13,910 nt of DNA, taken from assembly GCA_052035955.1 (NCBI GenBank), contig JBPOHD010000124.1, positions 1 to 13,910 on the forward strand. Reading direction: 5' to 3'. This document shows positions 5,611 to 13,579 of the stretch, piece after piece (within the stretch, counting starts at the first letter, position 1; each line of letters starts with the position of its first letter). The stretch comes from JAEUNJ01 sp052035955. Lineage in GTDB: Bacteria; Pseudomonadota; Gammaproteobacteria; Burkholderiales; Rhodocyclaceae. The notes under the pieces are model-generated. The model was not told where the DNA came from. It worked only from the letters and a program-made list of their open reading frames with translations, and made no database searches. The translations under genes were made by a program, and so were the position numbers.

Positions 5611-6190
5611 GCAGGAGCGGCGGCCACCCCGCGATGCCGCCGGACCGCCCCCATCGCGCCGCATGGGGCGCTCCCACAGGGACCACCCCCCGGTTCTTGG
5701 AGGAGCGGCGGCCACGCCGCGATGCCTTTCCGGACCGCCCCCATCGCGCCGCATGCGGCGCTCCCACAGGGACCGCCCCACCGGTTTTGTAGGAGCGGCG
5801 GCCACGCCGCGATGCCTTCCCGGACCGTCCCCATCGCGCCGCACGCGCCGCTCCCACAGGGACCGCCCCACCGGTTTTTGTAGGAGCGGCGCCCACGCCG
5901 CGATGCCTTTCCGGACCGCCCCCATCGGGCCGAATGCGGCGCTCCCACAGGGACCGTCCCACCGGTGTTTGTAGGAGCGGCGGCCACGCCGCGATGCCTT
6001 CCCGGACCGTCCCCATCGCGCCGCATGCGGCGCTCCGACGGGGACCGTCCCACCCGTCTTTTGTAGGAGCGGCGGCCACGCCGCGATGCCTTTCCGGGCC
6101 GCCCCATCGCGCCGCATGCGGCGCTCCCACAGGGACCGCCCCACCGGTGTTTGTAGGAGCGGCGGCCACGCCGCGATGCCTTTCCAAACC
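5611..6190. repeat. Tandem REP (BIME-like) array, about seven units of 88-92 bp
   Basis: Unit starts lie near 5611, 5699, 5789, 5880, 5971, 6063 and 6153. Each unit has a first hairpin, GTAGGAGCGGCGGCCACGCC plus GCGATGCC, and about 30 bases later an inverted second hairpin whose reverse complement reads TGGGAGCGCCGCATGCGGCG. Short spacers (ttccggaccgcccc and agggaccgccccaccggttt) link them. The last unit keeps only the first hairpin. Units 1, 3 and 4 carry stem substitutions, so the array has aged. The GTAG foot next to an imperfect hairpin is characteristic of REP sequences moved by RAYT (REP-associated tyrosine transposase) enzymes; none is encoded here. The array contains long open frames, but they are by-products of its GC-rich repeats. 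Confidence 0.93.
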
Positions 6191-6302
6191 GCCGCCATCG
6201 CACGGAAGACCGCCCTCCCGTTGGCCGCGGGATCGCCCGTCCGGCCCCCCGGGCCGCAAGTCGGCCTTGACCGTCGGCCCGCCTGCCGCCAAAGTGTCGG
6301 GC

Positions 6303-6728
6303 ATGGACATCCACGCCTTCATGGCCGCCTACCGGCGGGCCTGGGAGACCAGCGACGAGCACCTGCTGGCCAGCCTCTTCGCCGCCGACGGCGTCTATCA
6401 CAACACCCCCTTCGCCGAGCAGGTCGGCCACGAGGCCATCAAGGCCTACTGGCAGAGGACCAAGCTCCAGTCCGACATCCGCCTCGCCTACGAGGTGATC
6501 CACGCCCACCCGGGGGGCGGCGTCGCCCATTGGCACACCACCTACCAGGTCACCTCCGAAGAGCTGTTCCGCATCTGGGCGGCCTCCGCCGGCACCAACC
6601 TCCTGGCCCGCCGTGAAGGCGATCCCCTGCCCCGCCTGGCCCTCGACGGCGTCGCCGTCGTCGAGCTGGGCACCGACGGTCTTTGCCGACATTTCCGCAT
6701 CTGGTGGCACAGCCGGGTCGCCGGCTGA
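6303..6728 (+). CDS. NTF2/SnoaL-like small protein
   Basis: A 141-residue protein with the cone-shaped NTF2-like fold pattern: an N-terminal helix with FMAAYRRAWETSDEHLLASLF, then AADGVYHNTPFAEQVGHEAIKAYW, which is the usual beta-turn and second helix of SnoaL/ketosteroid isomerase-like proteins, and a C-terminal strand HFRIWWHSR. No catalytic function can be assigned from sequence; relatives range from isomerases to small-ligand binders. The ATG at 6303 gives the family's normal length, although the frame is open far upstream through the REP array. No good Shine-Dalgarno is seen; GTG 6294 is an alternative start. It lies between the REP array and the signalling operon and has no obvious partner. 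Confidence 0.75.
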   Translation: MDIHAFMAAYRRAWETSDEHLLASLFAADGVYHNTPFAEQVGHEAIKAYWQRTKLQSDIRLAYEVIHAHPGGGVAHWHTTYQVTSEELFRIWAASAGTNLLARREGDPLPRLALDGVAVVELGTDGLCRHFRIWWHSRVAG

Positions 6729-6788
6729 CCGCCCCGCATTCCCCAAGTCGTTGATTCGACAAGGCCCTTACCCGGGAGGAAAAAACAC

Positions 6789-6816
6789 TTGCACAAAATG
6801 AAAAAAGTGATATCTT
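6789..6816 (+). promoter_or_regulatory. Probable promoter of the signalling operon
   Basis: TTGCAC (6789-6794), a 16-base A-rich spacer and TATCTT (6811-6816) lie just before AAAGGAAA and the ATG at 6835. The stretch 6779-6831 is strikingly A-rich compared with its surroundings, with several A-tracts that may bend DNA. It is the only AT-rich region upstream of the six-gene cluster. Confidence 0.6.
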
Positions 6817-6834
6817 TGAAAAAAAGGAAACGCC

Positions 6835-7437
6835 ATGACCCAGACCCTGGAAAACGCCGACACCTGCTCCACCCGCGAAGCCGCCGAGATGCTGGGCATC
6901 AGCGTCCGCACTGCCCAGTTGTGGGTGGAAGACGGCCGACTGCGGGCCTGGAAGACGCCCGGGGGCCACCGCCGCATCCTCCGCCGCTCCGTCGAGGACA
7001 TGCTGCAAAGCCGCCGCCGCGAATTGAACGACTTCGGCGCGTTCGACATCCTCGTGGTCGAGGATGAACGCATCCAGCGCTTCCTGCTCGAGAAGAAACT
7101 GGCCGAGGTCGCCTCGGGCATCGGTGTCCGCAGTGCCGCCAACGGTTACGAGGGCCTGATCCGCATCGGCGAGCGCCAGCCCAACCTCCTGGTCACCGAC
7201 CTGATGATGCCGGGCATCGACGGCTTCCGCATGCTCGACACCCTGACCTCCTCCCCCCTTGCCAACCCCATGCACATCATCGTCACCACCGCCCTGACGG
7301 CCGACGAGATACGTGAGCGGGGCGGGCTGCCCGCCGGCGTCGCCGTCTTCCACAAGCCCCTCCAGATGGCGCCCCTCATCGCCCTGGTGAGGGCCTACCA
7401 CGACGTCTGGGCGATGCGCAAGGGAGCCTCCTCGTGA
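6835..7437 (+). CDS. MerR/excisionase-type HTH fused to a receiver domain
   Basis: A 200-residue response regulator with inverted order. Residues 11-55 are a MerR/BldC/excisionase-type winged helix (STREAAEMLGISVRTAQLWV, then TPGGHRRI, the typical wing). Residues 70-190 are a CheY-like receiver with acidic Glu76/Asp77, phospho-acceptor Asp122 in LLVTDLMMPG, Thr151/Thr152 and Lys174 in FHKPL. DNA binding at the N-terminus is unlike OmpR- or NarL-type regulators, which carry it at the C-terminus. AAAGGAAA precedes the ATG. It is the first gene of the operon and its stop overlaps the GTG of the next gene, so it is probably the transcriptional output of the kinases encoded downstream. It may regulate its own A-rich promoter region; that is inference. 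Confidence 0.9.
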   Translation: MTQTLENADTCSTREAAEMLGISVRTAQLWVEDGRLRAWKTPGGHRRILRRSVEDMLQSRRRELNDFGAFDILVVEDERIQRFLLEKKLAEVASGIGVRSAANGYEGLIRIGERQPNLLVTDLMMPGIDGFRMLDTLTSSPLANPMHIIVTTALTADEIRERGGLPAGVAVFHKPLQMAPLIALVRAYHDVWAMRKGASS

Positions 7438-8588
7438 ATCCCCAGATGCGCGCCTTCTTCAATACCCTGAAGGACGGCGTCGTCGTCGTCGACGGCAAGG
7501 GCGCCGTCCAGTTCGCCAATGCCGCCGGCAGCCGCTTCGCCGCCCTGGCCATCGGCGCGCCCTTCCCCGAGCCGCGCGTCCTCGACGGCCTGGCCGACCT
7601 CGTCGGCGGACGTACCCGGGCGCCCCTGCTCATCAACCTGGCCGACGGCGTTGCCGGCACCCGCAGCGCCACCCTCACGCCGCTGCCCATCCCCGGCCAC
7701 TATGCACTCACCCTCAATGCCGGCGGCGAGGGCGAGGCCTTCGAGACCGCCGTCCGCAACCTGTTCGACTTCATCGACAGCGAAGTGGGCGCTCCCATCG
7801 AGCGTTTCGCAAACGGCCTGGAGGCCAGCTTCGAGGAAGGCCAGGTTCCCGACTCCCTGATCGGCCTCCACGAGGACGCCAAGTCCGCGGCCGTCCTCCT
7901 GAAGCGCACCAAGATGCTGGCCGAGCTCTTCCGCACCACCACCCTCATCGACCGGGAACGCCTGCCCCTGGCCGACATGGTGAGGGACGTCCTCGACGCC
8001 GAGGGCAAGCTCATCGCCGACCGGGACCTTCAGGTCCATCTCGACGGCCTCGACCGGGAACTGCCCCCCGTCTATGGCAGCCGCGTCTGGCTCGGCCGCG
8101 CCATGCGCGAGATCCTCGACAACGCCCTGCGCCAGTCGCCGGCCAAGTCCGCCGTCTCCCTCGGCCTCCAATGCACGGGCACCCACGTCATCATCAAGGT
8201 CAGCAACCACGGGCAGTTCCGTCCCGCCGCCCTGGCCAGCCTGCCCGTCTTCGTGCCTTTCCACCGCATCGCCCAGTACGTCAAGGAGCGCCGGATGCCG
8301 AAGAAGGCCGTCACCGGCCGGCCCCTGGAGCTGCCGGCCGGCGGTCCCGGCCTCGGCCTCGCCCTCTGCCAGCGCATCGTCGCCCTGCACGGCGGGCGCC
8401 TGCAACTGCCCGAGGAAAACACCGACGGCCTCGTCGAAGTCCGCCTGGAACTCGCCACCGGCGCCCCGGCCATCGACGACGAGGCCCTCAACATCGCACA
8501 GGCCAAACGCTACGCCCAGGACATGGCCGCCCTCATGCACCGCATGCGGGCCGCCCGTAGCGGAGCCGCCCGCGCCACCGGCGCTTGA
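7434..8588 (+). CDS. Degenerate histidine kinase-like protein (no phospho-accepting His)
   Basis: A 384-residue soluble protein with histidine kinase architecture. A short PAS-like N-terminus (about 1-95, LKDGVVVVDGKGAVQFANAA) leads to a DHp-like helical region (about 102-190) and an HATPase-like C-terminal domain (about 210-345). In the H-box the usual SHELRTPL is DSEVGAPI, so Ser116 replaces the phosphorylated His. The N-box EILDNALRQSP (Asn230) and G2-box GGPGLGLAL (304-311) remain, but the G1 Asp is Asn258 (SNHGQF). It may bind ATP weakly or act as a phosphotransfer-inert scaffold, phosphatase or allosteric partner. The start is a GTG at 7434 overlapping the previous stop as GTGA, implying translational coupling. 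A C-terminal Ala/Arg-rich tail extends past the ATPase domain. Confidence 0.85.
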   Translation: MNPQMRAFFNTLKDGVVVVDGKGAVQFANAAGSRFAALAIGAPFPEPRVLDGLADLVGGRTRAPLLINLADGVAGTRSATLTPLPIPGHYALTLNAGGEGEAFETAVRNLFDFIDSEVGAPIERFANGLEASFEEGQVPDSLIGLHEDAKSAAVLLKRTKMLAELFRTTTLIDRERLPLADMVRDVLDAEGKLIADRDLQVHLDGLDRELPPVYGSRVWLGRAMREILDNALRQSPAKSAVSLGLQCTGTHVIIKVSNHGQFRPAALASLPVFVPFHRIAQYVKERRMPKKAVTGRPLELPAGGPGLGLALCQRIVALHGGRLQLPEENTDGLVEVRLELATGAPAIDDEALNIAQAKRYAQDMAALMHRMRAARSGAARATGA

Positions 8589-8605
8589 ACACCCTGGAGA
8601 AAGCC

Positions 8606-8995
8606 ATGCGCAACCGCATCCTCATCGTCGAAGACCAGCCCGACATCCGCAAGCTGATCTGGATGACCCTCGAATTCGGCGACTACGAACTCCACGAAGC
8701 CGAGAACGGCGACGACGGCTGGCGCAAGGCCCAGGCCTTCCGTCCCCACGTCATGCTCCTCGACGTCATGATGCCCGGCAGCATGGACGGCCTCCAGGTC
8801 TGCGCCAAGATCAAGAGCGACCCCGCCCTGCGCGACATCCGCATCATCATGCTCACCGCCCGGGGCCAGAAGACCGACATCGACGCCGGCATCGCCGCCG
8901 GCGCCGATGCCTACCTGATCAAGCCCTTCAGCCCCCTCGAACTGATGGACCGGGTCGAGCAGTTCCTCGCCGCCCCCGACCGCCAGGCCGCCTGA
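8606..8995 (+). CDS. Stand-alone receiver (response regulator) 1
   Basis: A 129-residue CheY-like single-domain response regulator: Glu9/Asp10 for Mg2+, phospho-acceptor Asp53 in MLLDVMMPG, Thr84 in LTARG, Lys106 in IKPF. It has no output domain, so it would relay phosphate or bind a protein partner. ATG 8606 with GGAGA five bases upstream is preferred. A TTG at 8585, overlapping the previous stop, is possible but would add an ill-fitting MNTLEKA. It aligns without gaps over its receiver with the next gene's product, so the two are probably a tandem duplication. Confidence 0.9.
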   Translation: MRNRILIVEDQPDIRKLIWMTLEFGDYELHEAENGDDGWRKAQAFRPHVMLLDVMMPGSMDGLQVCAKIKSDPALRDIRIIMLTARGQKTDIDAGIAAGADAYLIKPFSPLELMDRVEQFLAAPDRQAA

Positions 8996-9005
8996 GGAGG
9001 ACCCC

Positions 9006-9386
9006 ATGGCCCGCAAACTCGTCGTCGTAGACGACCAGACCGAAGCCCGCGACCTCATCACCATGGTCCTGTCCACCGAGGACCACGTCATCCACGAGGT
9101 CGGCAACGGCGAGCACGCCCTCGACATGGTCCGCAGCCTCCACCCCGACACCGTCATCCTCGACGTCATGATGCCCGGCGCCGTCAATGGCCTGGACATC
9201 TGCCGCGCCATCAAGGCCGATCCCGCCCTGTCCCGCACCGGCGTCATCCTCGTCACCGCCCGCGGCGAGCCCCGGGACCTGGAAGCCGGCTGGGCGGCGG
9301 GCGCCGATGCCTACATCGTCAAGCCCTTCGGCTTCGAGAACCTCGTCAGCACGGTCGAGAAGCTGGCCGGCGGCAACACCCGCTAG
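9006..9386 (+). CDS. Stand-alone receiver (response regulator) 2
   Basis: A 126-residue single-domain receiver, with Asp9/Asp10, phospho-acceptor Asp53 in VILDVMMPG, Thr84 in VTARG and Lys106 in VKPF, all at the same positions as in the preceding protein. Both have an extra residue in the loop after the phospho-site (PGSMDGL and PGAVNGL), supporting a recent common origin. GAGGAGG lies just upstream of the ATG, 10 bases after the previous stop. The kinase at 9396 is the natural phosphate donor; with no output domain its role is probably relay or phosphate sink. Confidence 0.92.
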   Translation: MARKLVVVDDQTEARDLITMVLSTEDHVIHEVGNGEHALDMVRSLHPDTVILDVMMPGAVNGLDICRAIKADPALSRTGVILVTARGEPRDLEAGWAAGADAYIVKPFGFENLVSTVEKLAGGNTR

Positions 9387-9395
9387 GGAGCGTCC

Positions 9396-12341
9396 ATGCA
9401 CATCCGACTGCCCAGCCGCCACTACCTTCGCAACCACCTGCGGACACTGCGCGGCATCCCGCCGTGGTTCGTCGCCGCCGTCGTCGCCTTCCTCGGCATC
9501 CTGACCACCGTCGTCGCCTGGCAGATCAGCGCCATCAGCGGCGCCGAGGCCGCCCGGGCCCGCTTCGACGGCGTCGCCGACCAGATCAACCTGGCCATCC
9601 AGCGCCGCATGATCAGCCACGAACAGATCCTGCGCGGCGGTACCGCCCTGTTCAGCCTCAACAACGACATCAGCCGGGCCCAGTGGCGCACCTACGTGGC
9701 CGGCCTCAAGCTCGAGGAAACCTATCCCGGCGTCCTCGGCGTCGGCTTTACCCGGCGCATCGCCCCGGCCGACCTTCCCGGCCACGTGGCCCGGGTGCGC
9801 GCCGAGGGCTTCCCCGAATACGCCGTCCGCCCCGAAGGCGTGCGGGACGAATACCACAGCATCGTCTATCTCGAACCCTTCTGGGGCCGCAACCTGAAGG
9901 CCTTCGGCTACGACATGATGACCGAAGCCACCCGCCGCACCGCCCTGGAAAGGGCCCGCGACACCGGCGAACCCACCCTGACCCGGCGCGTCGTCCTGGT
10001 CCAGGAAGGCAAGCACGACGTGCAGGCCGGCTTCCTGCTCTATTTCCCGGTGTATCGGGCCGGCCTGCCCCGCAGCACCGCCGAAGAGCGCCGGGCCGCC
10101 CTGTTCGGCTTCGTGTACAGCCCCTTCCGGGCCCGCGACCTGATGACCGGCATCCTGTCCGGCTTCGGCAACGACATCGCCGTCGAAGTCTTCGACGGCG
10201 AGACCGCGGACACCGACCGCCAGCTCTTCGCCAGCGCCGCGGTCAGCGACGAGGCGCCCGCCCGCTTCGTCGCCACCCGCCGCCTGGAGATCGGCGGCAC
10301 GCCCTGGCTCCTCCGCTTTTCCAGCCTGCCCGCCTTCGAAGCCGCCCAGCCCGACCACCAGTCCCGCTTCATCCTCTTCGCCGGCCTCGGCCTCACCGCC
10401 TTCCTGGCCATCCTCGTCCTGAGCCTGACCGCCACCCGCAACCGGGCCTTCGCCATCGCCCGGGACATGAACTCCCAGCTGAGCCGCAGCGAGGCGCGGT
10501 TGCGTTCCGTGCTCGATTCCGCCGCCGAGGGCATCCTCACGGTCAGCGCCGCCGGCCGCGTGCAGACCGCCAACCCGGCCGCCGAGCGCATCTTCGGCCT
10601 CGAAGGCCGGGACATCGACGGCAAGCCCCTCGACGGCCTCATCGACGGCCACGACGTCCCCCGGCTCTGCGAGATCGTCGAGCAGCAGGGCGTCGGCGCC
10701 AGCTCCGTCGCCCGCTTCGAGGCCCAGGGCCGGCGCGCCACCGGCGAGAACTTCCCCATCGCCGTCTCCCTCAGCCGCACCGTGGACGACGGCATTGCCC
10801 GCTTCACCCTCATGGTTCGCGACGTCACCGAGGCCAAGCTCACCGAATCCATCCTGCAACTGCGCGAGCGGGCCATCGAGTCCTCCTCCAACGGCATCGT
10901 CATCGCCGACATGCGCCTGCCCGGCAATCCCGTCATCTACGTCAATCCCGGCTTCGAGCGCATCACCGGCTACAGCGCCGACGAGATCGTCGGCCGCAAC
11001 TGCAAGCTCCTCCAGGGCGGCGACGCCGAACAACCCGGCGTCAGGGAACTGGCCGCCGCGATCCACGAGCGGCGCGCCACCTCCGTCCTGCTGCGCAACT
11101 ACCGCAAGGACGGCGGCCTGTTCTGGAACGAACTCTCCGTCGCCCCCGTCTTCGACGAATCCGGCACCTGCACCCACTACGTCGGCATCCAGAACGACAT
11201 CACCCAGCGGGTCCAGGCCGAGGACGACCTGCAGGTCCGCAAGGAACGCCTGGACGCCATCTTCGCCCTCAGCCCCGACGGCTTCGTCGGCTTCGGCGCC
11301 GACGACACCCTCACCGACGTCAACCCCGCCTTCCTGCGCATGACCGGCTTCTCGCACGAGGAGCTGATCGGCATCAGCGAGGAGGAATTCGACCGCCGCA
11401 TGCAGCTCCTGTGCGACCCGGCGCAGGCCTACGTCCCCGTGCGCAGCCGCGGCGAGGAGGAGGGCGAGGGCATCCCGCCCCTGGACGGCGACCGGCGCAC
11501 CGCCCCCCGCCACACCCTGACCCTGGTCAAGCCCGAGAAACGCATCCTCCAGCGTTCCGTCCGCCGCGGCAGCGAAGGCAGCCTCGAGAAGGTCGTCTAT
11601 TTCCGCGACGTCACCCGGGAAACCGAGGTGGACCGCCTGAAGAGCGAATTCCTCTCCACCGCCGCCCATGAACTGCGCACCCCCATGGCCAGCATCTTCG
11701 GCTTCTCCGAACTGCTGCTGCGCCGCAAGTACGACGAGACCAAGACCCGGGAACTGGTCGGCACCATCAACCGCCAGGCCTCCATCCTCATCAACCTGAT
11801 CAACGAACTCCTCGACCTGGCCCGCATCGAGGCCCGCGCCGGCAAGGACTTCAAGCCGCGGCGGCAGAGCCCGCGCACGGTGATCGAGAACACCGTCGCC
11901 AACCTCATGGTCCAGAACGACAGCCGGCGGGTCCTCGTCAACCTGCCCGAGGACCTGGCCGCCCTCGACTTCGACGCCGAGAAATTCGCCCTCTGCCTCA
12001 ACAACGTCCTCTCCAACGCCTACAAGTATTCGCCGGACGGCGGCAGCATCGAGCTCTCCGTCGTCTCCTCTTCGCCCGGCCAGCGGACCGCCCTCGGCAT
12101 CCGCGTCCGCGACCATGGCATCGGCATGACCCCCGAGCAGGTCGCCCGCGTCTTCGAACGCTTCTTCCGTGCCGATCCCTCCGGCAACATCCCCGGCACC
12201 GGCCTCGGCATGAGCCTGGTCAAGGAGATCATGGAACTGCACGGCGGCAGCGTGGACGTGGAAAGCGTCAAGGGCATGGGCACCACCGTCACCCTCTGGC
12301 TGCCGCTGCCCGAGGAAGAGGCCCTGCGCCTCGCCGCCTGA
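9396..12341 (+). CDS. CHASE-PAS-LOV-PAS sensor histidine kinase
   Basis: A 981-residue membrane kinase. TM1 at about 22-45 and TM2 at about 325-346 flank a periplasmic CHASE domain (about 70-310, with YPGVLGVGFTRRI), which binds small ligands in known family members. A cytoplasmic PAS (about 364-480) is followed by a LOV-type PAS (about 490-605) with GRNCKLLQ, Cys536 being the photoactive cysteine position, and with the flavin-contact residues of RNYRKDGGLFWNELS and VGIQNDIT. A third PAS follows (about 615-740), with an acidic/Arg-rich insert. HisKA has the H-box AAHELRTPM (His758), then N-box NNVLSNAYKYSPDGG, G1 DHGIGM and G2 GTGLGMSL, so it is fully active in appearance. GGGAG precedes the ATG. 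It lies 9 bases after receiver 2 and 13 before the HD-GYP gene. It is the only intact kinase of the operon, so probably phosphorylates the three receivers. Confidence 0.93.
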   Translation: MHIRLPSRHYLRNHLRTLRGIPPWFVAAVVAFLGILTTVVAWQISAISGAEAARARFDGVADQINLAIQRRMISHEQILRGGTALFSLNNDISRAQWRTYVAGLKLEETYPGVLGVGFTRRIAPADLPGHVARVRAEGFPEYAVRPEGVRDEYHSIVYLEPFWGRNLKAFGYDMMTEATRRTALERARDTGEPTLTRRVVLVQEGKHDVQAGFLLYFPVYRAGLPRSTAEERRAALFGFVYSPFRARDLMTGILSGFGNDIAVEVFDGETADTDRQLFASAAVSDEAPARFVATRRLEIGGTPWLLRFSSLPAFEAAQPDHQSRFILFAGLGLTAFLAILVLSLTATRNRAFAIARDMNSQLSRSEARLRSVLDSAAEGILTVSAAGRVQTANPAAERIFGLEGRDIDGKPLDGLIDGHDVPRLCEIVEQQGVGASSVARFEAQGRRATGENFPIAVSLSRTVDDGIARFTLMVRDVTEAKLTESILQLRERAIESSSNGIVIADMRLPGNPVIYVNPGFERITGYSADEIVGRNCKLLQGGDAEQPGVRELAAAIHERRATSVLLRNYRKDGGLFWNELSVAPVFDESGTCTHYVGIQNDITQRVQAEDDLQVRKERLDAIFALSPDGFVGFGADDTLTDVNPAFLRMTGFSHEELIGISEEEFDRRMQLLCDPAQAYVPVRSRGEEEGEGIPPLDGDRRTAPRHTLTLVKPEKRILQRSVRRGSEGSLEKVVYFRDVTRETEVDRLKSEFLSTAAHELRTPMASIFGFSELLLRRKYDETKTRELVGTINRQASILINLINELLDLARIEARAGKDFKPRRQSPRTVIENTVANLMVQNDSRRVLVNLPEDLAALDFDAEKFALCLNNVLSNAYKYSPDGGSIELSVVSSSPGQRTALGIRVRDHGIGMTPEQVARVFERFFRADPSGNIPGTGLGMSLVKEIMELHGGSVDVESVKGMGTTVTLWLPLPEEEALRLAA

Positions 12342-12354
12342 AAGGGAGGACTCC

Positions 12355-13182
<828 letters not shown>

Positions 13183-13203
13183 GGCCGCGGCCATCCTCCG
13201 CCG

Positions 13204-13579
13204 CCCGATGCCATCGTCGCGGCCAGGAAAGGCATCGCGGCGTGACCGCCGCTCCTACAAATACCGAACGGCACGGCCCTGTAGGAGCGCCGCATGCGGC
13301 GCGATGGCGGCCGTTGGAAAGTCGGCACGCGAAACCCGGACGACACGGCCCTGTAGGAGCGCCGCATGCGGCGCGATGGGGTTGCCCGCCGCCCGCCGTC
13401 CGCAAAGGCAAACCACCAAGACACCAAGGGCACCAAGGGGCACCAAGGCACGACAAAGGCATTCCCTGGACAGCATGCCCCCGCCGAGCGGGAAACGCCC
13501 GCAAAGCCCTCTCGCTCGCCGTCCTTTGCGTCCCTTTGCGCCTTTGCGTCTTGGCGGTGGGGTTGTCGACTTTCCGCGG
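13204..13579. repeat. Composite REP/palindrome repeat, copy A
   Basis: In order it contains an inverted first-type REP (13231-13258, reverse strand GTAGGAGCGGCG...), two direct second-type REPs (13281-13306 and 13353-13378, GTAGGAGCGCCGCATGCGGC plus GCGATG), a short linker, and an inverted-repeat element (13412-13558). The REP cores are the same two types as in the 5611-6190 array. It begins 22 bases after the HD-GYP stop codon. No gene is supported here. Confidence 0.88.
13412..13558. repeat. CCAAG inverted-repeat element in copy A
   Basis: The left end (13412-13448) is a run of ACCACCAAGACACCAAGG-like heptads. The right end (13523-13558), read on the reverse strand, is ACCGCCAAGACGCAAAGG followed by further CGCAAAGG heptads, giving imperfect terminal inverted repeats. 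The interior holds the small hairpin GCGGG-AAACG-CCCGC. Elements with this accaccaagacacc/cttggtggt style are widespread extragenic repeats in proteobacteria. Its mobility mechanism is unknown to me. Confidence 0.7.

Noticed and set aside
5611..6190. CRISPR array
   Set aside because: Whole 90-bp units repeat, including the spacers between hairpins, so there are no unique spacers, and no cas genes are nearby. A REP array explains it.
5036..6746. Long reverse-strand frames through the hydroxylase end and the REP array
   Set aside because: They encode repeated GKASRRGRRSYK-like peptides created by the REP units, and the frame overlaps the conserved hydroxylase and NTF2-like genes.
6798..6834. 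Leader peptide beginning MKKVISLKKRKR upstream of the HTH-receiver gene
   Set aside because: It starts inside the predicted promoter, has no ribosome binding site, and continues out of frame into the real gene.
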